NCBI GenBank assembly: GCA_964023205.1
Contig: OZ026843.1
Location: 5,255,029-5,319,028 of the forward strand
Length of the DNA: 64,000 bases
From: Lutraria lutraria
Lineage: Eukaryota; Mollusca; Bivalvia; Venerida; Mactridae
Direction of reading: 5' to 3'
The notes below the pieces were generated by a model. It was not told the DNA's origin. It saw only the letters and a list, made by a program, of their open reading frames with translations, and ran no database searches. How positions within the stretch are numbered: position 1 is the stretch's first letter; each line of letters starts with the position of its first letter. A program made the translations under genes and the position numbers. Of the stretch, positions 26,262 through 39,300 are shown piece after piece.

Positions 26262-26958
26262 CGATAGATCGGGGGCATATTGTTTTTGGTCTCTCTGTCT
26301 GTTGTACCAAACTTTAACCTTGCATATGAAATCAAAATGCATGCACATACATTAATCAAACTTCATATGTAGATTCCTCATGTCTTTCTCTACAGGTCAA
26401 GGCCACGGGGTCATTGTGTTTAAAAAATCGTACATTTTTCATGGAATTATGACGAAACTTTCACAGACTTGTTGTTACTAAGAACTCCCGCACACTAATT
26501 CAGGGTTTTGTGTTTCGATTCGATTTTGACGGAATTATGGCCCTTGTTTATTTTGTGCGATTGTAACAGCAAAACTCTTGTTTCCTTCTTTTCTCAAGGG
26601 ATTTTGATAACACTTTTATTGAACTATTGTTCTCAAGATACCCAATGCATATTGTCAAGATTTTATGATTCCATCATTTTTGACGGAATTATGGCGTTTT
26701 TTTATTTTGTGCATATGTAATATACACAGAAATACTCTTGTGCAAAACTTATACATTTCTCAAGGGATGAGCATCTGCAGAATGAAAACCCTGTTCTGTG
26801 AAAATGCCTGTCTCTTGTTCGCAAGTTATTACCCTTTGTTTATATCTGTTTTAATTGCAGGCAGAGTTATTGCCCTTTGTTTATTATATACCTTGTTATA
26901 TTTGGTGTTCATATGTATCATTGAACAGGGGCATTGTGTTTCATAAACACATCTTGTT
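26262..26958 (+). mobile_element. Long dispersed repeat, fuller copy
   Basis: It starts CGATAGATCGGGGGCATATT and ends GGGGCATTGTGTTTCATAAA followed by CACATCTTGTT. A ~154-bp internal direct repeat is visible: TGACGGAATTATGG recurs at 26528 and 26682, each followed by TTTATTTTGTGC and later CTCTTGT and CTCAAGGGAT. The open frames inside are frame shadows of repeat sequence. I remember similar repeats from clam genomes; this was not checked. Confidence 0.7.
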
Positions 26959-29900
26959 CCTTTTTGTTTGGTACTGGTAAACGGTACCTTCACAATTTGA
27001 AAAAAAATATAGCAACATTCAGTGCTGAAATAAAAACCAAAGAAGATAGTTGATAATATAAATATCTTTGTTTTTCTAAAATTCACATTTTAAAAAAAGT
27101 CCAATATGAGTCAAAAGGATGCTAATTTTCCAAATTTGTCCAGTACTCGTATCTTTCCCAATTAGGCAAAAAAGAAATCGCTGCATTTTTAATATTCTGT
27201 TGTCTTTAAACAAAGTGTGTTTAGATTTTGAAAATGCAAATCAACTTCGTTCAGATGATAAACTATGCATACTTGGTTGACATAGATATTTATAGCATAT
27301 ATGATATTGAATGGCTTATCATTTTTTGTCTATAATTTTTATACATTATGTATGTTCTTGCCATCCATAACACATATTCTCATTATGATTAACTTACTGC
27401 TGTTTCCTAGCCATATTCCCTAGCTATGGCTAGTTCCATGTAAAGTGTTATTGGTAAACTTATAATTTACTCTCTTCTAACCTTAAACAAGTTCAAAATT
27501 TAAAACAAGTTTATGTATACACTTACTAGTGACTACCAGTATTCTTTACATTAAAATTCACCGGTTTAAATATTGTGTTTTACTTTATTTAAAATTATTT
27601 TATTTTATATGAATATCTATTATAATAAACATATTTTATCTAAAATATGAGTACTCTTGACATGCTTTGTTATGGACATAATATTATAAGAAACTACTAA
27701 ACATTTTCTTTCTACAATTTTGTATGCATAATGCTTATATTACTTGCCATTCTTGACTTTTACTGTAACCGAACTTTGTTTAACTCCAACAGAGCAAAAC
27801 TCAATCTGTGCAACAATTTTATATGCAAACCTGAGTACTAACTTAGTTTTCTACATCTGCCATGGACAATTTTTTCCATTTTGTAGTATCTATTTTTTCG
27901 GTCATGAATACAAACCTCTTGCATTAAGTTCAATTCACGTGAGTACTTTCAGAATTTTGATACTGTGTTAATATATCATATAAGTCTCTATTATATTAGA
28001 TAACTGTATGGACCAAAACATATAGTTATTGGACGTCTTGTGTTCATTTATATGTGTTTATTCTTTGAAGTACAGTTTATTATAATAATGTATGCAAAAT
28101 CGGCAGAAATATCTAGTATTTACTTTTCCAGTAATATATGTTCGAGTTAATTTTATTAACAGTGTAGTTTCATATACTATGAAATGTTGAAGTGTCATGC
28201 ATTTAGAACGTTACAATATGTTATTTAGAAAAACAGTAATTTTGCCCTAATACATGTATATAGTTCCTACAATTTTATGTAATTGTCTCTAGCTTTTTGA
28301 AGGCATACAATTTAGCAGCGCTTTGATTATATATGTACCGGTCTATGAACCAGGCTCGGATTATGTTTTAGGGCCCTATTGGTGTTATATGGATAATTAA
28401 AACACGTTGATAGAACGAGGCCCAGGACTATTAAAATGCAAACGTCAACATAAATATGTTCATGCTTATGTTCTGATTTCAAAAGTGATTATGACCCTTA
28501 TTTGAATTTTAATTGCAATCTGCATACATTATTACACATGTAAATAATTAAAAACGTCATTTAAGATATGTCTTTATACATCATTTAAACTGTGATTTAT
28601 TAGCACCAAATTTAAGATAAATGCCCTGTTAGGCGCCATAATCATACTGTTGAGATTTCTTTACGGTGATGTTTAAAATATAACCTGCTTTAAAACTGCA
28701 ACTATATTCCCATTATTATAATGCTTTGTCGACACGCTAAGGTGTAAAGTCTACATGACAGAGATGTATAAAATGTTTGCATGGTATAATAAAAATTATA
28801 TTATTTTAGGTATCTTGATGGCTACATTTAATGGTGAAATGTACGTACATTTTAGTGTTATGAAAGCAAATGAAAAACAGATTCCGTAGAAAAAATATCA
28901 TTGCGAAATGTGCATCATCGATTCATAGATATAAACAGTTTGTAACATGTGTTTACCGCAATATCTAACCGTTTTAATTTTCAATTTTAGGTGGTGAGTT
29001 GACCTCAGCTGTTGCCACAAAGGGAAGCGATACGATTCAACAAGTACCTTGAGGTCTTGTTATTCAAAATAAAATGGCAATTTCCCAAGTTACTAAAAAA
29101 GTGCATTCCACGAATCTGCAATCGTTTTTAATGTAATGAACCTTGTCCTTGATCGTATCTCACGAGTATTATCACCATACTTCGGATCAATTATCCTAAT
29201 GGAAAAGCTATAATGCGCCGATATGATCTATAAATTTGTTCCCGGCAACAATCATTGTCAAATCTGTCATGAATTCAGCAAATCAAATATTTACTATTCT
29301 TTTGTATTGATCCCACAGTTACATTTTTTTCTCATTACTTTAAAAAACATTAATGAAACCACTGCAAGAGGAGCACTACACTGCAAACGTTGAGCTCACC
29401 TTTGCAAGAGGAGCATGCGGTGAAATATCGCAACATCACTTGTTATAAGTCAACAGTGGTAAACCACATCAATCCGACTGAATACAGCAACACTAAAATA
29501 AAAACAAAAATTAGAAATACAGGATCAACCAAGAGTACTTCAAAGGCTTTTTTAAAACGGAAAATGGTTGGAAAAATAATGTACCTTGAGTATGGGAGGG
29601 GCTGATGAATCATCAATGCCCACAAAATCGTTCATTCAATCAATAAGAAGACATATAGAATTATACGAATGGTTATCACACAAAGGTTATCGTTTACAAT
29701 ATTGATAGCTGTTTGACCCATTTCGAAACGATTTTCATGTTTTGTCCAAATTGGAAATGTTAATATATTACTAGTACAAAATCAAATATTTTAAAATGTT
29801 CTTTTAGAGAAATGATCATGTAAAGTGCTTTTGTAAAAACCTTTGTTGGACAGCAAAAACCATCATAAATAACGTCTGAGGCGAGCAATACTTGGGCATT

Positions 29901-32900
29901 ATAAAACTCTTGTAATGATATGAGGTAAAAACAGAGAGAAATATAGATTTTACAAATAATCCATCAACATATCGACATCAAAACGGTGAGTTTGCGCTTT
30001 TTCGTGTACTTCCAGTGTTGGAGATAGCACACACTCCTAATGATTGAATACCTGGAACGTAACGTCTCTGATTTTTCTTGCTCGGGGCAAAATAATCCCT
30101 ATCGGGAGTTGACAACAAAGAGCTCAGGCGCACTTCAAACATAAATTATTGTCTTATTTATTTGCTTTTGCTGTTAATTTGCATATTTAGACAATAAATA
30201 AACGATGTAATATCTAAACGCATTAGACAAAATAATAAATTCCTTAGCTTAATTGTATTATTTTGATGATTTAGATAGTTCATTTTGTAATATTTAAATT
30301 CATGTCACAAGATAACTTACTTAACCGTTTAGGATATTACTGCAATAACATATCCTAGTCCAAAAACATTATATTTCAACCAACATTACAATCATATTGA
30401 AAAACTTGATTTCAGAAAGGGGATAACTTATTCATTGTGGTTTTGGCTTCGACAATTATTCGCCAAAACTAATATAAAATTTTTACATTTATATAAAAGA
30501 AGAAAGAATAACGCACGATTATCTAAATATACAAATGTAAAAATAGTTTCATTCATACTGAATTTTTTATTGATATACATAAAACGTGATTATGAAATTA
30601 CATCATACAATAAAGACAATTTATTCCCGCCAATGACATTGTCCAATATGCAAAACACAATGTTTCTTTTCTTCGGTAGGTCCATAATATGTGTGATGAT
30701 TGTTTCGAGTTTTAGGTTCAGTAACTTTAGGTTACTTCAGGTTATGTTAGAACATATTACATCGCTTACCCGTAAGGATTTTCCGAAATTCCATGAAATA
30801 TTCACACAATTTATCAAATCTTGAACGTATGAGTATGTCAAGTCGAGAAAACACCAAACAAACGAAAGGCGATTTCTACCAGCCCCTCCTTACGGCACTG
30901 ATCATGGAGCAAAATAACCTCATGGAAACCCCAAACAAGAATGACCCATGCTAAGACAGAGGATGGCAACTACCTATATATATCCAGATGATGATGCCAA
31001 TAGAATATAAATACAATCTGATTTTATAGTGATGCCGCTATGTTTAATTCAATGAAAAAAGTCATTATGACTTTGCGAAGACTTAACTTCCAATTGATAA
31101 CCCCAGTTATCGGCACAATTGCATTTTTTCTCCTGATAAAAACAACAGAAACAGCATTTAGCAAACAGAAGGTATTGTGAGTTGTGTAAATTGTAGACTT
31201 CGAATATGCGTTTTGCCGTCTGAAGATTGTATGAATACTTTATATTGCCAAATTTGTGTAAATAACCAAATCATGGTCTGTCTCATTTCAATACACATTG
31301 CCAAAAGTGTAATCAATATACCTTATCTTCTTTTCCGTTTTTGACATTAACAATTTATCTCAACATGTTTGTCACCAATTATTTTATGAATAACAATGGA
31401 ACAACACATTTAGAATGTTAGAAAATCTACAGTGACTTTCATAAAATTCATTTAATACTCAATGGGTGAAAAGCCAAGTGTTGAATGTAAATTCTAGTCA
31501 TTTTTCTTTCTTAGTGAAGTTGACAACTAAATGCAAACAAAGTAATTGTCAAACTTACTCACAACTATCAAACCGTTACATTATTGTCTCCTTGCAGCTC
31601 CTTAGAAGTCCTCTTAAGTTACCCGAGTCTTATCTGATAAAAGTCGACATGGATAATTACGTCCGGTATAGTTTTTGTGGTTGTGACACCTCCTGGCACC
31701 AGGTTTAGGCTTTCCCCGATTTTGCACAACGAAGTTTCTGTGTTAGAATGTAATTTAGTGTTGATTTATATCTCCAGGGTTGAACAAATCGTCTGAAATG
31801 GTCAGTAAGTTGTCCCAACACGCGACCAAGACAGGATATTACCATTTTGTGAAAGCACAGAAGACATTCCAATTTTTAAATTGGTCTACCCGTATCCATT
31901 AACGTCTAAAACATACTAAATACTATGATTATGAACACATTATGCCCAGTTATCTAAATATACATAAGTATTTAATTGCTTTGACGCGTGGCACCGATTA
32001 TATACATCTAACCACCTACTAAGCCGCAATGATGTCTTGGTATTTGGACAAAATATGGTTGTTTGACCTTATTGTGTAAGCATACTTACAGCAACAAGGC
32101 TAGCTCGCACTGTTGTCTGTTAATTTGCAAAGTCGGTTAAATCGTATATTCTATGTTTTAATTGAGGTCATAACACAAGGATGAAAACGATTACTGATTG
32201 CTTGACCTGATATGAGTAAATATAGAAAATACCATCGTTATCATATGGCACAAGTTCATCAGCATTAATCATGAAAATAAGCCATACAATTGTTATTAAC
32301 AAGTTTACTATAAATTATGAATACATGTATACGTAGAAACATTTCCATTCTGTTAAAATTATCAAACTTTAACATTTTGAAAAGCCAAAAAGTCTTGAGC
32401 TGTGGATTTAAGTTGTTATTAGGTATATTCTTATCGTCCATTCCAACATGATCTAAGAATAACCGCCTTTCTGTGTTCTAAAACAACATTCAGTGTTTCA
32501 TTAAAACTTGTTAATTAGCATTGTGACTATTAAAATTTCAAATCATTGGTTTGCTAATTGCTTTATCAGGAACACCAAAATCAATGTAATCTGTTTAAAA
32601 AATCTTTTTTGGAACAGGTCAAAGTACCTACCCTGGTCATTAATCAATCCAAATTTCTGATAATATTCGTATGTAAACCAAATACATCGGCTCGTACTAA
32701 TGGGCCTTAATTACCGAAACGAAAACCCCCAAACATGTGCTTCAACAATTTGCTTGACCACTTCATTAATTGCTTTTTGATGATGTTTTGGTGGGTGTCT
32801 GGAAACATTATCCTAATTTAAAATCAGATATCAGCTCCCTTTTATAAAACTTTGAAATACAAGTATTTTATTTTCCAAATTTGAACATTTTTGAATATTT

Positions 32901-33840
32901 AGTGATTTGGCGTGTTGTCGAATTTACCTGAGTCACACTTGTTTTAACTGACATTGATTTTAAATACATATATGGATGTTATTTCTGTTTTTACTTTTAA
33001 TGGTAAGATTAGTTTGATACATTTGTAATTAAGACTAATCATGTTATTAGTAATGCATGCTTGTGTTAATTTTAAGATGCATTTGTCATCATCAGGTTTC
33101 GGCGTTAAATTAGAAAACAACGTGTTTGGCTATTTCTAATACCATTTGCATGTCAGCTGCAAACACAAGTTGTGCAGTGAAATTAATAAAGTATAGTGAT
33201 TCAGTTCAATTTTTTTTATTTCAATCCGACGGAATGTGTTATATATTTATTTGAAATTCTTTAGGATTTATATTAACTGTGTCTGTTGAAACGAATACTC
33301 ATTATTTGGTGTTAGCTTTTTGGTTGGAAATGATTACTATTGTATAATTTAAATGTTTCTAAACTCATAAAATGAAGTTAATTTGAATATGAACAGGCAA
33401 TGATATATTTCAAAGGATTACAATTATTGTTTCTTCAGTTTTTATGTGATGTACTGTTTTTTTGTCTGTTTTATTTTTGGCGTGTCTTAATTATTTGTGT
33501 AACTGTTGGGATATGTTGGTCTCGTTAAAAATGGATTTATTGCATGTGGTGTTGTCTAGGGATCCGTTCTTTCTATATGTTTATTCTTTATATAAGAGCA
33601 GAAGAATCCATGCACATTTGCTAGGTTTCGGCAGCTCTTTGAACATCAGTTTGGAATATTTGTCTCACTTTGTATCTGCAATAATTATGATGTATGACTT
33701 GAGCGATATTAATATTTTGCCAAAAGTGTAATTGTTGCATAAACACTTTTTGAAAACGACACTGGCCTGCGAAAATCACGATGAAATGACTATCTTAAGA
33801 GAAATATTTTGGAAATAAATGACGGAACGTTTTATACATG
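26959..33840. other. Intergenic DNA, no supported gene
   Basis: This is a long A+T-rich interval. The largest open frame here, 129 codons on the plus strand at 30435-30824, has no domain I recognise and is rich in F, I, K and N, as expected by chance at this composition. A plus-strand T/G-rich stretch starts near 33430. No RNA gene, SINE or inverted-repeat element was recognised. Confidence 0.45.
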
Positions 33841-34094
33841 ATAAATAAATATACTTGGTGCAAATGAACATAATTATATTCTAACGATTTGTAATAATCT
33901 TATTTCGCTTTCATGAAGCGCATTTATTCATTAATTTTATTATAATATTATTTATGTCAATATATATATAAATAAATATACTTGGAACAAATGAACATAT
34001 TTTTACGATTTGTAATAATCTTATATCGCTTTCATGAAGCGCATTTATTCATTAATTTTATCATAATATTATTTATGTCAATATATATATAAAC
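33841..34094. repeat. 127-bp tandem duplication
   Basis: Two head-to-tail copies of a 127-bp A+T-rich segment, starting at 33841 and 33968, each begin ATAAATAAATATACTTGG and end in TCAATATATATAT. They differ at only a few positions and by a short deletion. Each contains the near-palindrome CGCTTTCATGAAGCG. Low divergence implies a fairly recent local duplication. Confidence 0.93.
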
Positions 34095-36212
34095 ATGTTT
34101 CCTATGTAAAGTGCTTTAAAGTAAAAATAAGCAGACAATTTAATGCAAAATAACTATGCAAAATATCTTCAAGAATTAATTAAAAGAATTTCAGTAACCA
34201 AACATAGATTTTCACTAATAAGAACAGTTTTCAAAATTAAGAAAAAGTAATATTGTTACGTTAGTGTTTGTATGGCTGAAAGTTTGATCGAATTTGATTA
34301 AACAATAATTGTGTAAATATGAATGAAGTTTAAATTAACTGACGTTGTCATCACGGCTTAATACTATTTTTACAGATGAAATAATTTTGCCAAAATATCT
34401 AGGTTATGTTTCCGAATATCAAAACATAACGGGCTTTTATGATTACGCAATACTCAGAGCCATAATGTTTTTAATACTCTATGTTGTTTTATAGTATTGC
34501 GCGCACGTTCACGGCAATACATTCCTAATCAAACTTGACTATCAAATAATATTTTAATATTTTGTTGTGTCGCACTCACTAGCTGAATTTGTTTTAATAA
34601 TTAAAACACTCACTCCACATGATTATTTAACACATTGAAGTCGACAAAGAATGAGGTATTATTATTTCAATTTTGAAAACATTCGCCAAAGATGAATTTG
34701 TATGAGAAAAATAAAATTTAGTTGCACAAGAATAATGCTCGTTTTTCTTATTGGCACTAATTTTAGCCGTTTTTTTATCAAATAGACTTTACCTTTTACC
34801 CCTTTGCATTTTTGGGACTTTGCTGTTTTCTTGTGATACATAGGAAATTATAAAAAAGATAAAAAGACTATTTTCGAATTTCAAATCAAGTTTATGCTTA
34901 CAAAGGTCATACAGTGAAAATTAAAATACAAAATACAATCACTTGCTTCATTGCCGACGCCTTTCCGTTGGCATTTTAGGTAGAAATGCCAACTAGTACT
35001 CATTTTAAAATAATTAACATACTTTTTTGCAAAGTAACTATTATCAAATTCGGTTTATGAGCAAAAGTGTAAGACTTATTTTAAAGAAACATTCAGGACA
35101 TTGATTTACTAAAAACGTAAAATTATGTCAATACACTTTTGAGTACTCTTCCGCCTTCGCGTGGCCATTAAACACACGTATTAATGGTTACAAGCATAAA
35201 AGTGAAGATGTTTTATTGTTTCCTGGTCACTAGTTTTATTGTACAACAAAACAAAAAATGACATTTTTATCTACCAACATATTTCATAGTATAATTGAGT
35301 GACAATTGACAAAAATGAGAAGTATCTAATTTGATAGCTAAAGAAATGTGGAATGTATGATATTGTTAACTCTTTCTAGGCAACATTTAAACTTTTTGTT
35401 GACTGATTGTTATTGTATTATGATCTCCCAGTCCATATTTCAATCTTACCTCCTATGTCTGTATTTCATATTTTATTATAAAAGGTTACAAAGCTCACCG
35501 ACGACGTTAGAAGTCTATTCGACGTTGTTTCCTTTTCTTTCCCGAATACTATTTTAATTCATGTCTCTTTCATGTCGCTCTCCCAATCCTCATACGATAT
35601 GTTTTTACATCTTTATCGCAAAATGTCGACGAGGATGTCATGTTTGGTGTATGTTAACTTATCACTGATTGTTGGTTCACTTGTCGGTGATATATAATGT
35701 GTGATGCTTATGGTGCTAAGTATCAGTAAGCTCATCCCAAGTTAAATTAGCTGAAGTACTACTGGTCTGTATCTAAAGGTTCAAATTATTTTCATTATAT
35801 TTTGGTCATCAAGATGAAAACAAAGATCTAAGTACTCATAGACAATGTTTCTGTCTTTTGATATTGCTCATGGTCGTCATTTTTCATTTCAATAATATAT
35901 ATACGTTTTCTCCAAGCTGATTAAACGAACAAACGTAAAAAACACCAGTATGTCCTAACAATCGTAGTGTGGAAAGAGGAGATCAAACTAATGAAAATAG
36001 AGAGATAATTAGTACTAACAAACATATTTGCAATTGTTGTATAACAGTTTCTTACAATTGTCTTTCTAAAGGCATTTCGTCTTCCAATTCTTCTGATTTA
36101 CCAGTACTATTTTACTGATTTGTACTGAGCTAAAAAGTTTATTTTTTAATATCTCACAACTGTTATGAATTGATTCTTGATGTCCTTGCAACATACATCT
36201 TCTTGCTATATT
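34095..36212. other. Intergenic DNA, no supported gene
   Basis: Nothing gene-like is supported. There is a perfect 10-bp hairpin (GTTGGCATTT at 34967-34976 and AAATGCCAAC at 34984-34993, 7-base loop). The plus strand has a T-skewed stretch at about 35340-35680. Confidence 0.45.
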
Positions 36213-36372
36213 TCCCTCCATATGTGGAGAAATTGCCGACGCCTTGTGCAGGGGTAAGTTAGTACTGGTAAGAATACAGTCCCGGAAAACTGGTTAGGTG
36301 AATTGACCGCCGTATATTACTGAATTATAGTTTGAAATGGCGTTTAATCAACTTGAAAACAAAACGAAAACT
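36213..36372 (+). mobile_element. 5'-truncated SINE, shared 3' domain
   Basis: It carries GTTAGTACTGGTAAGAATAC, then CCGGAAAACTGGTTAGGTGA and TTTGAAATGGCGTTTAATCA, and ends in an A-rich tail. The same ordered blocks occur in the intact SINE at 47574-47881 and in the minus-strand copy at 42272-42510. No tRNA-like head with box A and box B is present. Confidence 0.7.
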
Positions 36373-39300
36373 ACTCGTGCTTTCAACCTCGGTTTGTGTA
36401 ACCGAGTCTGTAAATTATTTCAGAGGCAGGATCGCCGTAAATTTATTGGCTGTCACATTTTGTAATTTAGCTGCTTAGAAAAAAGATATTGCAAAAACAT
36501 CATAATGAACAGACTCGTGCAATCATTCAAATATTAATTGTAATCAACAAATGGTATTCCTCAAATTCACCAGATGTTGATATAGTTTATGAATCATGAT
36601 GGAATAATTATTATAAACAATTAGATGACTTCATTTCTATGCTTAGTACCATCCAATAATGATACAATGTATCGGTTGATAATTTCAATAATAATTATTA
36701 TGATTATCTTTACTATAAATAACATTGATATTATGACTAAAAGTCCATTTATATTTTATTATTACTTTAACAAAACGACAATAATAATACAATTTATGTT
36801 AATAATATTGACTTATTTGCGAATATAAAAGCATGTATGACCGTAAATCACCTGATTCATATAAAGATATCTTACGAGAACTAAAACAAATGTGTTGTAT
36901 GTTTTTTTTCATGTCATACATGTTGCTTATCAACTATGTTTAAGTCATGACTAAAATAGAATATGCAACAATATCATTACATAGCCAGCAAAAACCGGTC
37001 ATTGAGCAACATTTATGATACATAATTTCAATGTGATGTTTAGAATTGTATTTAAGCTCTGAAGAAGAAGTCTTCAAAATAGTATGGTCAAAAGTTATTT
37101 AAATTGAAATCAGCTACATATAAACACTAGACATATCACATAAGAGATAAATCTATCCAAGAGAAATCAACGAACGAAGACTGGCATTTCACTAGGTTTG
37201 ATATTTTTTCATTCATTCATTCACACACACAAGTGACTTACACATTTTCTGTTTACTTCGGAAAGTATCTAAAGACTAAGACATATCAGATTTAATGGAC
37301 TTCTTTAGTTTTAAAATATGTCTTTTATATTCACATTATTTATCTCATAGAAATAATTTTTAATGTAAAACATCAAAAGCGTGAATGTGTTCTTTTATCA
37401 TTATAATTTAAATTCAAATGGTTTCATGTTGTGCACATATGTGACAAAACAACTGTTTTAACAGCAAAGTCACGTATTTAAGTAATAAAACTACAATATT
37501 TATTAGAACTGTAGCGCATGTTCATCTGAAACTTGTGATGTTCGTGTATAACTTGCTGTAGGGATGGTTTAATATACGAGAATAAGCCTTTGTCTTAATG
37601 ATAAGAATACATTTTCATGCTAGTGGTGCGTGTTACGTATGGGGTTCGTGTAGTGTGTTTAAGCAATTAGAACATTTTTCGTCATTAGCTCTTATATTTA
37701 TTAGTTACCAAGTCAACAGTAATTATGAATGAACACGTTGTTTATCCAACTAGACTTTAACAGAAATTTAGTTTTTTCAAATAAAATATTTCATTTCCCT
37801 AATTCATTTATTATTTGTAAAAAAAGAATGCAAAGGAGCTTCTTAATTCATTCAGTTGCCATAATACAATGTCCAGAAAATGAAATGTTGCTTGTAAGCT
37901 GATAATATTAATTTTAATCACATTTTCTGAATTATCGAATAAAAGAATGTAGTCAGTCGGAGAATTACAAATTTGAATCCTGGCGAAGCTACAGATGATG
38001 ATGAAGAAAATATCAATGCTAACGTTGGCATTAAAAACATCAATTCGACGTTTAGTAAAACGTGACAAGACGACATCGTGACAGATGACAGTACTAAAGC
38101 TCAAACGGGATTATTATTTACGTTACTTTTTTTTCATCATAATACATTTTAATACATATTTAGTACAATTATAGTTGGATTGAGGGATATCTTTAATAAC
38201 TAAACTTTGACACAATTAAGAGTGTCTCAAACCTCATATTATCATAACGAATGATATAAATGATTGTAAAAAATTATTATAACTTCTTGCGCACATTATT
38301 ATGTTTTTATTAACATAACTGAGCATTTTAACAAAATTTTCGGTAACGTAACAATGATTTATGGACTAATGAATTATGTGTTTCAACACAAAGAATTCAC
38401 CAAACGCTTTGAAAATCGTTTTTTCCTGAAAAAGTCAGTGTAATTTGTCAAACTTAAAGCCAGTCTGTGCTCAATCATTGTCGATCTTATACAGTAGTAC
38501 TTTTACGGTTTTGCTTTGTATTTCTACATCAGAAAATTCATACTGCGCTATAAAATAGTAATAATTTTAATGTGATTTTTGATGTCACCCAGTTATTTGT
38601 TGACCACAAAGCGCCATTAATATCTATCGGGCGTTGGTCTTGTTCTTTCCCGCCGTTGTTCTATTATGACTTCTCAATGTGTTAATTTGTAAACTTCTAC
38701 TTCTAATTACTCATTTGTATTCGTTGGGAATATTCCACTTTTAAATTGATAATATATGATAAATAATTATCATGTAATATATTGTTCCAACCCACGTATT
38801 TGCATAAGTTTCCCATCCTTAAATTTTGCCATTTCTCCGTAAGTTGTCTCTTGTACCCCAGTCGCTTTTTGTTCTTTACTTGTTCGGATATTTCACATTT
38901 TATTATTTTGTCTGAATTGTCATGTCAACGTATCATTCATTAAACGGTTTTAGATTGTCTGTTTATGAAAGAATTGTTGTGACACTTCTTTGTTTCATTT
39001 AAAAAGTGTTTGAACAGTTTAACACAAAATCGTATGTTTAGATAATTGTATAACCGAACACAAACCAGGTGGTGTACTTATTTGGACGTTCTCAAGAATG
39101 TACATGGGTTTCCAACTGCATCACATTTAGCATTATCCAAGCATAAATGTATAAACTTGAATGTACTTTGTTCGTTCATGACCGGTTTTGCGCTAATCAC
39201 CAACAATTGTGTTTTTTTTTCACGATATGCTTTTAATTGTTAGGGTCAACAATAACGAACCATTTAAAAACATTTAGTTCGGAATGGTGTCTGAGAATTT

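Noticed and set aside
30435..30824. 129-codon plus-strand open frame
   Set aside because: Composition is that of chance A+T-rich translation (F, I, K, N, L); no domain, homologue or splice support was recognised.
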